Positions 1 through 7,659 of a stretch of 64,000 bases of DNA are shown here, piece by piece (within the stretch, counting starts at the first letter, position 1; every line of letters starts with the position of its first letter). A program made the translations under genes and the position numbers. This DNA is from CAYQUO01 sp964420835. Its GTDB lineage: Bacteria; Chloroflexota; Anaerolineae; Anaerolineales; Anaerolineaceae. Under the pieces are notes generated by a model. It was not told the DNA's origin, made no database searches, and worked only from the letters and a program-made list of their open reading frames with translations. Location: assembly GCA_964420835.1 (NCBI GenBank), contig CAYQUO010000006.1, positions 62,001 to 126,000 on the forward strand. Reading direction: 5' to 3'.

Positions 1-528
1 CACCACTGCAACAAATGGAAGATTTCGATAGTATTCATCAATATCCAGGCCATAACCGAAAACGAACTTATCTGGAATAATGAAGCCGGTATAGCGAATA
101 GGTACACTAACCTCCCGGCGTTCGGCCTTATCCAGCAGTACGCAGACCTCCAGGCTTTTTGGGCTCCTTACAGACAGGAGCTTTAACACCGAATCTACAG
201 TTCGGCCGCTGTCAATGATATCTTCCACCAGTAGTACATTTCGATCACGTATGTTCGTATTCAAGTCAAGGGTCAATCGGGCCTCACCCGTACTTTCCCT
301 TTTTCCTATTCCATAGGAGGAGACAGCCATAAACTCAATGGCATGCGGGCTGCTGATCTGGCGCATCAGGTCGGAAAGGAACATCACTCCCCCACGGAGG
401 ATACAAACCAGCAACAGATTTCCGTCCGGGTAATCCCGGCTGATTTCCGCTCCCAACTCGGCAATACGTTTATGGAGAACGTCAGGGGTGAACAGGATCT
501 CCTTTAGGAATTCCCGGTAATCACGCAT
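1..528 (-). CDS. hpt: Hypoxanthine phosphoribosyltransferase, 3' end cut by window edge
   Basis: Purine salvage enzyme of the cytoplasm that joins hypoxanthine (or guanine) to PRPP. I translated this frame directly because it runs off the window: 176 codons are present, starting at the ATG whose first base is 528, and the family is usually about 180 residues, so only a few C-terminal residues are missing. The PRPP-binding motif VEDIIDSGRT lies at residues 101-110, and the family's late segment DEYYRNLPFV is at the edge. It begins 16 bases after the stop of tdk and is probably in the same transcript, giving a base and deoxynucleoside salvage pair. This is a firm family assignment. Confidence 0.93.
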   Translation of the reverse strand, partial: MRDYREFLKEILFTPDVLHKRIAELGAEISRDYPDGNLLLVCILRGGVMFLSDLMRQISSPHAIEFMAVSSYGIGKRESTGEARLTLDLNTNIRDRNVLLVEDIIDSGRTVDSVLKLLSVRSPKSLEVCVLLDKAERREVSVPIRYTGFIIPDKFVFGYGLDIDEYYRNLPFVAVV

Positions 529-544
529 CTTTATTGCTCCTAAT

Positions 545-1117
545 TTAATCCCTGGGCACTTCGTGATGTTCCCGGCAGCGGGCTTCGTACATTTCAGCTG
601 CTCCCACGATCACGATCGGGTCATGGTAATGAGCAGGTTTTCCATTTACCAGGCGCTGGGTGCGTGTGCCTTCCTCCCCACAAACCATGCAAATCGCCTG
701 TAGTTTATCCACCTTTTCTGCCATGGCAAGCAAAGCGGGCATACTGCCAAATGGCTCACCGCGAAAATCCAGGTCGAGACCAGCAATGATTACCCGGATG
801 CCCCATTCAGCCAACAACCGGGCAATGGGAACGATCTCTTCATCAAGAAATTGGGTTTCATCCACTCCCACCACAGTTGTGCCCTTCTTTAAATATTTTA
901 AGATCTCCCCAGCGCTGGTGATCGGAATCGCCTCAAATGCCATCCCCGCATGAGACATGACCTTGTCATTGTCATACCGGTGGTCAATCGCCGGCTTGAA
1001 CACCTGGATAGTTTGTTTTGCAATTTCCGCACGGCGCAGGCGCCTGATCAACTCTTCTGTTTTTCCACAAAACATCGAACCGCAGATCACTTCAATTGAC
1101 CCGTAATGATGTTTCAT
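545..1117 (-). CDS. tdk: Thymidine kinase (type II, zinc-binding)
   Basis: Phosphorylates thymidine with ATP to dTMP. The 190-residue protein has the P-loop GSMFCGKT at residues 13-20, the DETQF version of the family's DEAQF motif at 86-90, and a C-terminal zinc site built from a CxxC pair (CMVC) and a later Cys-Arg-Glu-His. The open frame extends 15 codons further upstream, but I place the start at the ATG at 1117 because it has GGAGGG a few bases before it and the mature family begins at this point. It follows rpmE after a strong terminator-like hairpin, so it depends on read-through or its own promoter. Confidence 0.93.
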   Translation of the reverse strand: MKHHYGSIEVICGSMFCGKTEELIRRLRRAEIAKQTIQVFKPAIDHRYDNDKVMSHAGMAFEAIPITSAGEILKYLKKGTTVVGVDETQFLDEEIVPIARLLAEWGIRVIIAGLDLDFRGEPFGSMPALLAMAEKVDKLQAICMVCGEEGTRTQRLVNGKPAHYHDPIVIVGAAEMYEARCREHHEVPRD

Positions 1118-1167
1118 GTCACCCTCCAGGCTTTTTGGTTTTCTTGATTCTACCCGATACAAGGGGG

Positions 1168-1202
1168 AAAAAGAAATCCCCCCTGCCGGTTACGCAGGGG
1201 GG
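1168..1202 (-). terminator. Rho-independent terminator after rpmE
   Basis: On the minus strand a perfect 9-bp stem, CCCCCCTGC pairing with GCAGGGGGG around a 7-base loop, is followed by ATTTCTTTTT. It stands 16 bases after the rpmE stop and 50 bases before the tdk start, so it would end or reduce the ribosomal protein transcript before the salvage genes. Confidence 0.85.
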
Positions 1203-1218
1203 ATCGCCTTATGCGACC

Positions 1219-1695
1219 CTAAACGTTGGCTTCTTCTGTCGGAGAAGGTAACGTGTACCCCAGTTGACGCAGCTTTTTCTTCAGGTCAATCAGTGATTTC
1301 CGGCCAAATCCGTCAATACTTAGAATGGCTGCTTCGCCTTCTGATAGTTTGGCAAGAACATCGCCCACCTTTGTAAGGCCAGCCTTGGCAAGGGCTTCCA
1401 GTGGGCGTGTTCCCAATTCCAGTTCAACCAAGGGACGTTCCGGCGAGGTGCGTGCTGCTTCCTTAACATTTCTTTCTTCGATGTAATCCTGCCGAGCCTG
1501 CAGCCTGCGATAGAAACGGTCAACCTGACCCTCAATATCAATTAGGCGTTGCTGCTGACCGGTGAAAAACGGGTGACACTTGGAGCAGACTTCTGTTTTG
1601 ATCTCTTTTAAGGTTGAACCTGTTGTCCAACTGTTCCCACAGGCACAGGTAACTTTCGCATCAGGGTAATATGTCGGATGAATATCCTTTTTCAT
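1219..1695 (-). CDS. rpmE: Ribosomal protein L31 fused to an RNA polymerase alpha-CTD-like domain
   Basis: Residues 1 to about 66 are a zinc-type L31, a 50S subunit protein: Cys17-x-Cys19 and Cys37-x-x-Cys40 form the zinc site and HPFFTG follows it. L31 normally ends near residue 70. Here the protein continues to 158 residues through a charged helical linker into residues 88-150, which match the helix-hairpin-helix fold of the RNA polymerase alpha C-terminal domain: LELGTRPLEAL, AGLTKVGDVL, then GFGRKSLIDLKKKL. By alignment, the positions equal to E. coli alpha Arg265, Gly296, Lys298 and Ser299, used for DNA contact, are kept, while Asn268 is Glu. It is the third gene after the rplU promoter, 78 bases after rpmA. 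The L31 assignment is firm; the role of the extra domain is unknown. Confidence 0.9.
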   Translation of the reverse strand: MKKDIHPTYYPDAKVTCACGNSWTTGSTLKEIKTEVCSKCHPFFTGQQQRLIDIEGQVDRFYRRLQARQDYIEERNVKEAARTSPERPLVELELGTRPLEALAKAGLTKVGDVLAKLSEGEAAILSIDGFGRKSLIDLKKKLRQLGYTLPSPTEEANV

Positions 1696-1773
1696 TTTCT
1701 AACATTCCTTTCGGCAATTCCTATATCCGTCATCCACCGGTCTCCTTGCTGCAGCAGATAAACGGCAGGCAAT

Positions 1774-2031
1774 TTACTTTTCAGGGATAACACTTACACA
1801 TTTCTGTCCATTGGGCAGAGTTTCGAAAAGAACCTTGCCTTCCACTGTAGCAAAAAGGGTGTCGTCCTTGCCTTTTCCAACATTTAATCCCGGCTTGATC
1901 CGGGTTCCACGCTGCCGGACAAGGATGTTGCCAGAGAGTACCATTTCTCCGGCAAAACGCTTTACACCCAGGCGCTGGGAATTGCTGTCGCGTCCGTTGC
2001 GGCTGGAACCGCCGCCCTTTTTATGAGCCAT
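1774..2031 (-). CDS. rpmA: Ribosomal protein L27
   Basis: Component of the 50S subunit near the peptidyl transferase centre. The 85-residue sequence is a complete L27: MAHKKGGGSSRNGRDSNSQR at the N-terminus, then LGVKRFAG and the IKPGLNVGKGKDDTLFA core. It starts directly with the mature AHKKG terminus, so there is no cleavable N-terminal extension of the kind found in Firmicutes. It lies 14 bases after rplU, the usual rplU-rpmA pairing. Confidence 0.97.
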   Translation of the reverse strand: MAHKKGGGSSRNGRDSNSQRLGVKRFAGEMVLSGNILVRQRGTRIKPGLNVGKGKDDTLFATVEGKVLFETLPNGQKCVSVIPEK

Positions 2032-2045
2032 TTTCCTACTCCATC

Positions 2046-2357
2046 TTATTGAATTGCATCAATCTTCAACTGGGTAAATTGCTGCCGGTGACCAGCCTTA
2101 ACCCGGATGCGTTTTTTTGGTCGATAATGAAATACGACGATCTTTGGGCCTTTCTCATGCCCAACAACAGTGGCTAGTACTTTTGCACCCTGGACAGCAG
2201 GCGTTCCAATCGTGACCTTGTCCTCGTCCGTAATCAGAAGGACATTTTCCAGGTTCACTTTATCTCCGGGTTCAGCCGGCAACTTATCCACAAAAATCGT
2301 ACCGCCTTCGACGGCTTTGTACTGTTTGCCGCCGCTTTCAACAATTGCATATTTCAT
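2046..2357 (-). CDS. rplU: Ribosomal protein L21
   Basis: 50S subunit protein of 103 residues: MKYAIVESGGKQYKAVEGG at the start and the basic C-terminal FHYRPKKRIRVKAGHRQQFT, both family hallmarks. The frame is open for 37 more codons upstream, but the ATG at 2357 is the family start and follows GGAG by 8 bases. The extra upstream part is the untranslated leader. It is the first gene of the rplU-rpmA-rpmE transcript from the promoter at 2475-2503. Confidence 0.96.
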   Translation of the reverse strand: MKYAIVESGGKQYKAVEGGTIFVDKLPAEPGDKVNLENVLLITDEDKVTIGTPAVQGAKVLATVVGHEKGPKIVVFHYRPKKRIRVKAGHRQQFTQLKIDAIQ

Positions 2358-2468
2358 GACATCCACTCCAATCTTCACTTCGCCACAGTCCTTGCGGTCT
2401 CTCCGCCAGGCTGCGGGGAAGTTGGGGCTATATACAACTACCCCAGCCATCCTGCCGGGGCAGTACAA
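2358..2468 (-). promoter_or_regulatory. Structured 5' leader of rplU
   Basis: About 110 bases lie between the predicted transcription start and the rplU start codon. The leader can form a stem CCCCGGC/GCTGGGG with a 6-base loop (plus-strand 2441-2460) and a second short stem CCGC/GCGG nearer the gene. Leaders of L21 operons are known sites of ribosomal protein feedback in other bacteria; that this one is regulatory is an inference from its length and pairing only. Confidence 0.4.
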
Positions 2469-2474
2469 AACGCT

Positions 2475-2503
2475 ATTATATCTGCCTGTTTAATCCCTGT
2501 CAA
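2475..2503 (-). promoter_or_regulatory. Consensus sigma70-type promoter for rplU-rpmA-rpmE
   Basis: The minus strand reads TTGACA (2503-2498), a 17-base spacer, then TATAAT (2480-2475). Both hexamers match consensus exactly. The -35 and spacer overlap the last codons and stop of selB, so ribosomal protein transcription starts inside the upstream gene. Confidence 0.9.
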
Positions 2504-4412
2504 CCTTCAGGGACGTGTTTTTTAATTTCCGGTAGTCCCCTTCACGCACAGTTATACCGATCGCATCCAGGTGTTCCAAAAACCCCAATGCATACTTACG
2601 ACTGCTTTCAAACCGGTCTCTGAACTGGGAAACGGTTATTGAGCCGAATTCTTTAAGATGGTTGGTAACCCCCTGTAGCATTTCCTCGTAATCCTGCCTG
2701 CGAAAGACCACCTCAGAGGATACCTCAACCAGGATGTTCAGATCAATCAAAGCCCGGTAAAGATCGATGCCAAGTTCGAACTGGCACTCTTTTATGCCAG
2801 GCGGAGCGTATGGTGAAATGGCGAAACGTTCGAGCAATCGATTAACGCTTTTGGATTGCGCTTCATTCAGTTCTATCGTATGCCCGGGAAGGAGAATGTA
2901 GTTCTTTGCCTCCTGCAGTTTCCCTTCAGCGATCATCCTTCTCAGGATATGTGTGAAGGTCGACGGCCTGGATTTCAATCTGCTTTTTAATTCCTCCCGG
3001 GGAATACCGTACCGCAGGGGACTGGTCTTGTGAAAATTGCCAACCAGTTCAAGTATATGTTTCTGAACCTCCTCCCAGTTCGTCCGGGTAACGACCAACG
3101 ATTCATTGCCTACGTTCATTAGGTCCGATTCGGACACCAGCACCAGTTCCCCTGACGCCAATAGGGCCTTCAACGCTGTATCTGCAGCATCCGCCCCGAG
3201 ATGGCAGGCATCAATGAGTTCTCGATATCCAACTACGCCAAGTGATTGACCGACCTGTAATAGGACCTCTTCTGGCGCTCCCTGAACCATGGCTGACAGT
3301 TTTTTTTGCACAGATGAACTGTAACGGGAATGTCGGCCAATGGGAGCAGGGTCAATGATCAGACCTCCTCCGAGAGTTTCTGGTGGTGAAGGTCTTCGCA
3401 GAATGTAATGGTCCTGCCGAACTGCCACTACCGGGTGGGATAGCTCCAACTGTATCCAGCCGGTCTCTCCGGGCATCAATTCTTCCCCGCCCAGGACACG
3501 TACTCGTCCCATTACCTCATCAGTCCCCTGGAAAAATTTAATTGTAGAGTTGTGTTTTAGGGATGCTTTGGCGTCTTTTAACATACGAAAACTGGCATCC
3601 AGCCTCCGTGATGGCTGAAATTCACCGGGTCGTATCACAACGTGGCCCCGTTCCACCTGGTCCACCTGTATACCGCTGATATTGATCGCCGTTCGACTGC
3701 CAGGCAGGGCAATTTCTTCTTTCTTTTTGTGGGTTTGCAAGCCACGGATCCTGGCCCGCAGGCCGGTTGGCTGAATCTCAACTTCCTCACCAAGCTTCAG
3801 CGAGCCATCCAAAAGGGTGCCGGTTACCACAGTGCCAAAACCGGCAATGGTAAAAACCCTGTCTATGGGCAATCTTGGACGCCCTAAATCCAGCCGAGGA
3901 GGGCTCTTTGAAAGCAACTTCTCCAACTTCGATTTTAATTCGCCAATCCCGGTTCCGCTTCTTGCCGAAACCCTTACCAGGGGTGCATTTTCCAGGACTG
4001 TTCCAGCTGTTATCTTCCTGACATCCAACTCTACCAGCTCAAACCACTCATTGTCACTGATCAGATCAGCCTTTGAAATAACAACTATACCGCCGGGAAC
4101 CTCAAGTAAATCCATAATCGCCAGGTGCTCCCGTGTTTGGGGCATTACCCCTTCATCGGCCGCAACAATGAGCAGGACGGCATCAATGCCTCCTACGCCG
4201 GCCAGCATGTTTTCAATAAAATCACGATGCCCTGGCACATCTACAATGCCGACCTCCTCGCCATTCGGGAGGGTCATCCAGGCGAAACCCAGCTCAATGG
4301 TCATTTCGCGCTGTTGCTCTTCTCTTAAGCGATCGGGGTTAGTTCCACTCAGGGCTTCGACGAGCGTCGATTTTCCATGGTCAACGTGACCGGCAGTACC
4401 GATAACCCTCAT
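2490..4412 (-). CDS. selB: Selenocysteine-specific translation elongation factor SelB
   Basis: GTPase that carries Sec-tRNA to the ribosome at UGA codons marked by a SECIS element. The 640 residues hold a G domain (G1 GHVDHGKS at 8-15, DVPGH at 58-62, SKAD near 112-115), two beta-barrel domains to about residue 370, and a C-terminal half rich in winged-helix segments, which in SelB bind the SECIS hairpin. Its length is normal. The neighbouring factor EF-Tu is shorter and lacks the C-terminal half. It begins 9 bases after the coiled-coil gene with GAGG before the ATG. No selA, selC, selD or clear selenoprotein is in this window, but the gene implies that the genome encodes them. Confidence 0.93.
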   Translation of the reverse strand: MRVIGTAGHVDHGKSTLVEALSGTNPDRLREEQQREMTIELGFAWMTLPNGEEVGIVDVPGHRDFIENMLAGVGGIDAVLLIVAADEGVMPQTREHLAIMDLLEVPGGIVVISKADLISDNEWFELVELDVRKITAGTVLENAPLVRVSARSGTGIGELKSKLEKLLSKSPPRLDLGRPRLPIDRVFTIAGFGTVVTGTLLDGSLKLGEEVEIQPTGLRARIRGLQTHKKKEEIALPGSRTAINISGIQVDQVERGHVVIRPGEFQPSRRLDASFRMLKDAKASLKHNSTIKFFQGTDEVMGRVRVLGGEELMPGETGWIQLELSHPVVAVRQDHYILRRPSPPETLGGGLIIDPAPIGRHSRYSSSVQKKLSAMVQGAPEEVLLQVGQSLGVVGYRELIDACHLGADAADTALKALLASGELVLVSESDLMNVGNESLVVTRTNWEEVQKHILELVGNFHKTSPLRYGIPREELKSRLKSRPSTFTHILRRMIAEGKLQEAKNYILLPGHTIELNEAQSKSVNRLLERFAISPYAPPGIKECQFELGIDLYRALIDLNILVEVSSEVVFRRQDYEEMLQGVTNHLKEFGSITVSQFRDRFESSRKYALGFLEHLDAIGITVREGDYRKLKNTSLKVDRD

Positions 4413-4421
4413 CCAGGCCTC

Positions 4422-5600
4422 TTACACCTGCCGCCCCAACGCCCGTTCATAGTCTTCCAACCACTGTCGAGCAGTCGTCATTAAATGTTGGATTTGCTTT
4501 CTTGTTTGATCGTCCATCTGACGAAAGGTGTCCTGTAACTCGTGAGTAATTTCCTCAAGTGAGGTCACCCTGTCATTGGTCTTTTCGAGCAATCGGTTTA
4601 ATTCTCGTTGTTGTTCCTCTTGAGAGAGGATATTATTCGTCCAGCGTTTCTGGTCATCGGATTTGAAAGTCACCCATTCCTGCCTGAACCGTTCGTCTGC
4701 CAGGCGTTGCATTTCAGTCAATTCGTTGATTCTACGCTCAAATTTCTGAGTAACTTCATCATAAGCCTCCTGTGAGCGTTTCAGGGCTCGATGGGTTGAA
4801 TCCAATTCTTCCATTTGAGATTGAAAAGTCGCTGACTGCTGATTGATCTCATCAAAACGGGTTTCCCAGGAACTCCAGGCGCGTTCCTTTTCCACCTGAG
4901 CAAGGTTTTGTTTCTCGATAAAGGTCGTCACAGTCTGGCGCCGTTCAATTTCCATGGCTTGCAATTCGTTCGTTTTTAGATCGAGCTTTCGGACGGTATC
5001 AGTGGCCAATTCCACCATTCCCCTTTGTTCGTCCATTCTTTTCCTTAAGCCGGCCAACTCTCCAGCAATATCTGCCAGACGTTTTGCGTCCTGCCGCCTG
5101 TTCTCATCCAACATTTTTATCGTCCGCTGCGACTCTTCATCCACCTTCAGGCTCTCTGTTACACTGGCCTCGAGGTCGCTAATCCGTTTTCCGGTCTGAT
5201 ACTCATTATCGATCCTGAGTTGAATGCTTTTTTTGAGTTCACCAATACTGTCAATGGTTTTTTTAAATTCTGCTATATTTTTCCCAAAAGCATCCAATTC
5301 ATTTCTGCGGGCTTTATCCATTTCGATTTCATGTACATTCCGTTGTTTTTCGTTCGCTTCCAGCATGCGCGCAAACTCAATTCGTATTTTGGAGAATTCG
5401 CCATCCACTTGATCAAATCTACCCATTCCGGTTTTAATTCGGGAGATCTCACTTCCCATTTCCTTTATCTCTTGCAACAGGCCGTTGAGCATCGTCTCGA
5501 TGCCGGTCAAACGATCCTGAAGAGAAGAAAGGGTTGTGTGGTCTTTTCTTCTCTCCCCATCCAGATACGCAAGTTGCTTTTCAAGTTGTTCAGTGTCCAT
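4422..5600 (-). CDS. Long coiled-coil protein of unknown function
   Basis: A 392-residue protein made almost entirely of charged heptad-like sequence (many Glu, Lys, Gln, Arg and Leu; no membrane segment, no signal peptide, no enzymatic motif). It should form an extended intracellular coiled coil. I place the start at the ATG at 5600 (MDTEQLEKQL) since GAGG precedes it; a TTG two codons upstream is open too. It runs into selB with a 9-base gap, and follows the complex-I-like genes. SMC-like or tropomyosin-like similarity from a search would only reflect composition. Function unknown. Confidence 0.75.
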   Translation of the reverse strand: MDTEQLEKQLAYLDGERRKDHTTLSSLQDRLTGIETMLNGLLQEIKEMGSEISRIKTGMGRFDQVDGEFSKIRIEFARMLEANEKQRNVHEIEMDKARRNELDAFGKNIAEFKKTIDSIGELKKSIQLRIDNEYQTGKRISDLEASVTESLKVDEESQRTIKMLDENRRQDAKRLADIAGELAGLRKRMDEQRGMVELATDTVRKLDLKTNELQAMEIERRQTVTTFIEKQNLAQVEKERAWSSWETRFDEINQQSATFQSQMEELDSTHRALKRSQEAYDEVTQKFERRINELTEMQRLADERFRQEWVTFKSDDQKRWTNNILSQEEQQRELNRLLEKTNDRVTSLEEITHELQDTFRQMDDQTRKQIQHLMTTARQWLEDYERALGRQV

Positions 5601-5686
5601 AGCCAAACCTCATGAATCGCTGTTGTTCGGCCTGTCCCCTGTCTGTTTAGCCAAGTATGATTATATCAAACCGGTGCACTCAAGAA

Positions 5687-7078
5687 TTACCACAACCGTG
5701 GATATGAATTTAATAGATTGATCATTAAGGGAGACCAAAGTTGTGGGAAGATACCGATCAGGAGCAACATCAAGATCCCCAAGATGACCAGAATTTTAGG
5801 CAGCCAGCTCGTCTCTATTGTTCCGGATGTTTCTGACTCCTGGGTTGCAGCAATCAGAGCACGAAGGCCTGCAATTAAGAGGCCCAGAGAACCGATGCCG
5901 ACCCAAACACTCGTGGGCAAAGACAGGGTGGATAATATTTCCAACAAGTGGAGCCGTAGAGGAAAACTCGCCAGCAGTGGCATGCCGCCAAGAGAGAAAA
6001 TGGAGACAAGTAAACCGATGGTGATGATGGGAGACTGCGTGAGGCCACCTTGCAGATCACTGATCTTCCTTCCTCCAGATTGCCATAACAAAGCCAAGGA
6101 AAGCGACCACAAGGCGGAGGCAACAAGGCGTGGCAATAAATTAACCATTAGGATCTCCAGGCCGGTGTGCTTGGCAGTGCCGATTGAAAGCAGAGTAAAA
6201 CCATTCTCGAGGATGATTGCATACCCAAACAGCCTTCCCAAATCCTGCTGAAAGACAGCCCATACCCCTCCGGTAAGCACCATCAAGGTGCCGAGGATAC
6301 GCATTCCATGATAAATTCCCGTAAATTCCCGCAGCCATGCAAATTCATTTAAGAAATCCAGTCCAAGAAGCGTAAATACCATGGACAGCATGGAGAGTAA
6401 AAATCCAACGACATATGGATGACCTTCACTGGCCAGAAGCGGGATCCAGGTATAGAATGGAAACGCCGCCATCCATAACCCGAAACCCAAACTTAATAGA
6501 AGGACAGCCTGAAGCAACAAGCGGTTGTTTGTTGGATCTCCTGATACTGCAGTGGCGGAATAGCCAGCGAACAAGATCAATGGCAAGGCAAGTGTTTGAA
6601 ATATTACAAACCGAAGAATCCCCCTGCCGAATCTCTCGCCTGGAGGCACGATCAGTGGAACACTGACCAGGACCGCCATTTCAATAATCAATGCCGCATA
6701 CAGGAAAGGTTCCACTGCAAGAGAGGCAACCAGCATTGTGGTAAGAGCAAGTCCCAATGGTGGCAGATAGAGATTCGGCCTTGCTGCAAACGAGCCAAAA
6801 AACCAGAATGCCGCCAACGAGAATATTAGAAAGAGAATGGTGCGGTCACTGTTCTCAAGGATGAGGCGCCGCCCCAGGACAACTAATGCGGGGGCAATTT
6901 CGTATGAGAGGAAGAGTGTCCTAATCGTTGTGCCAACAGGCAGAAAGAGAGCCAGAAGCGCCAGGATGAGACAGACACCAGTTGCGAGGGATATGTTTAT
7001 TTTCTGTCGTTTCCGCAGGAACCAGGCAATCACCGCTGCAATAGAAGGAATGCCGATCCAAATCTCGACCGAATTCAT
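5687..7078 (-). CDS. Complex I/Mrp antiporter-like membrane subunit (NuoN/NuoM-type)
   Basis: A 463-residue protein with about 13-14 hydrophobic segments resembling the proton-pumping antiporter-like subunits. The QQDLGRLFGYAIILENGF segment matches the family's 'QTDIKRLLAYSSISHMG' helix 8 region, and FPFYTWIPLL matches 'FPFHTWLPDA'. The helix-5 glutamate is present (Glu133), but the helix-7 lysine needed for proton transfer in Nuo subunits falls on Trp202. The start overlaps the stop of the previous gene as ATGA. It is the third of three coupled membrane genes with no NuoB/C/D/I-type partners beside them. The family is clear; a pumping role is doubtful. Confidence 0.75.
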   Translation of the reverse strand: MNSVEIWIGIPSIAAVIAWFLRKRQKINISLATGVCLILALLALFLPVGTTIRTLFLSYEIAPALVVLGRRLILENSDRTILFLIFSLAAFWFFGSFAARPNLYLPPLGLALTTMLVASLAVEPFLYAALIIEMAVLVSVPLIVPPGERFGRGILRFVIFQTLALPLILFAGYSATAVSGDPTNNRLLLQAVLLLSLGFGLWMAAFPFYTWIPLLASEGHPYVVGFLLSMLSMVFTLLGLDFLNEFAWLREFTGIYHGMRILGTLMVLTGGVWAVFQQDLGRLFGYAIILENGFTLLSIGTAKHTGLEILMVNLLPRLVASALWSLSLALLWQSGGRKISDLQGGLTQSPIITIGLLVSIFSLGGMPLLASFPLRLHLLEILSTLSLPTSVWVGIGSLGLLIAGLRALIAATQESETSGTIETSWLPKILVILGILMLLLIGIFPQLWSPLMINLLNSYPRLW

Positions 7079-7659
7079 ACAATTCCCTCATCTCTAACAG
7101 TTACCAGGTAGGATCCGGCCAGCGCAAGGCCAAGATTCGCAATCGCCATCAAACCGGCAACAAGAACTGACCGTTCCACTACTGCGTACAGGACCTCCAT
7201 CCCTGATAACATTGTCAACAAGCCCACAAACACGCGAAATGGCTGGTCGGTCAAGCCAATTTGGATCAAACCCATTGCAATCAGCATAATCGATCCTTGC
7301 AGGATAGGGATCGATGCCGGCATCCATTTTTGAAAATTTGGAGCGGTTGCAAAAACAATCAGGATCATAACCAAACCAACCAATAAACGGTAGATTCGTC
7401 CTGTTTTAAATATCTGTTTGGTGCCCTCTTCCTCCAACCGGGGTTGTGTTGCGCCAAGAAGGGCTCCTGCCATCCATCCAACCACCAGTTTGATGGCGGA
7501 TAATCCCAACGGCCACACCAGGCCGGTAAGCCAGAACATACCTATATATTGGACGACAAGGGCAATGATCGCCTGTCTCCAGTTCCGGCTGACCAGAATC
7601 GCCAGGGAGGTGATTGTGACAATCGCTACCGCAACTTCTGGGTATCTTGAAAAGATCAT
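7075..7659 (-). CDS. Small membrane subunit resembling HyfE/NuoK
   Basis: A 194-residue integral membrane protein with about six helices. The C-terminal half, GLLTMLSGMEVLYAVVERSVLVAG, looks like the NuoK/MnhC/HyfE fold where an intramembrane Glu sits after a Gly-rich turn; Glu residues are present there. Both ends overlap neighbouring genes by ATGA, so the three genes are translated as a unit. By position between two large antiporter-like subunits it matches HyfE in hydrogenase-4 type modules. Family assignment is moderate. Confidence 0.6.
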   Translation of the reverse strand: MIFSRYPEVAVAIVTITSLAILVSRNWRQAIIALVVQYIGMFWLTGLVWPLGLSAIKLVVGWMAGALLGATQPRLEEEGTKQIFKTGRIYRLLVGLVMILIVFATAPNFQKWMPASIPILQGSIMLIAMGLIQIGLTDQPFRVFVGLLTMLSGMEVLYAVVERSVLVAGLMAIANLGLALAGSYLVTVRDEGIV

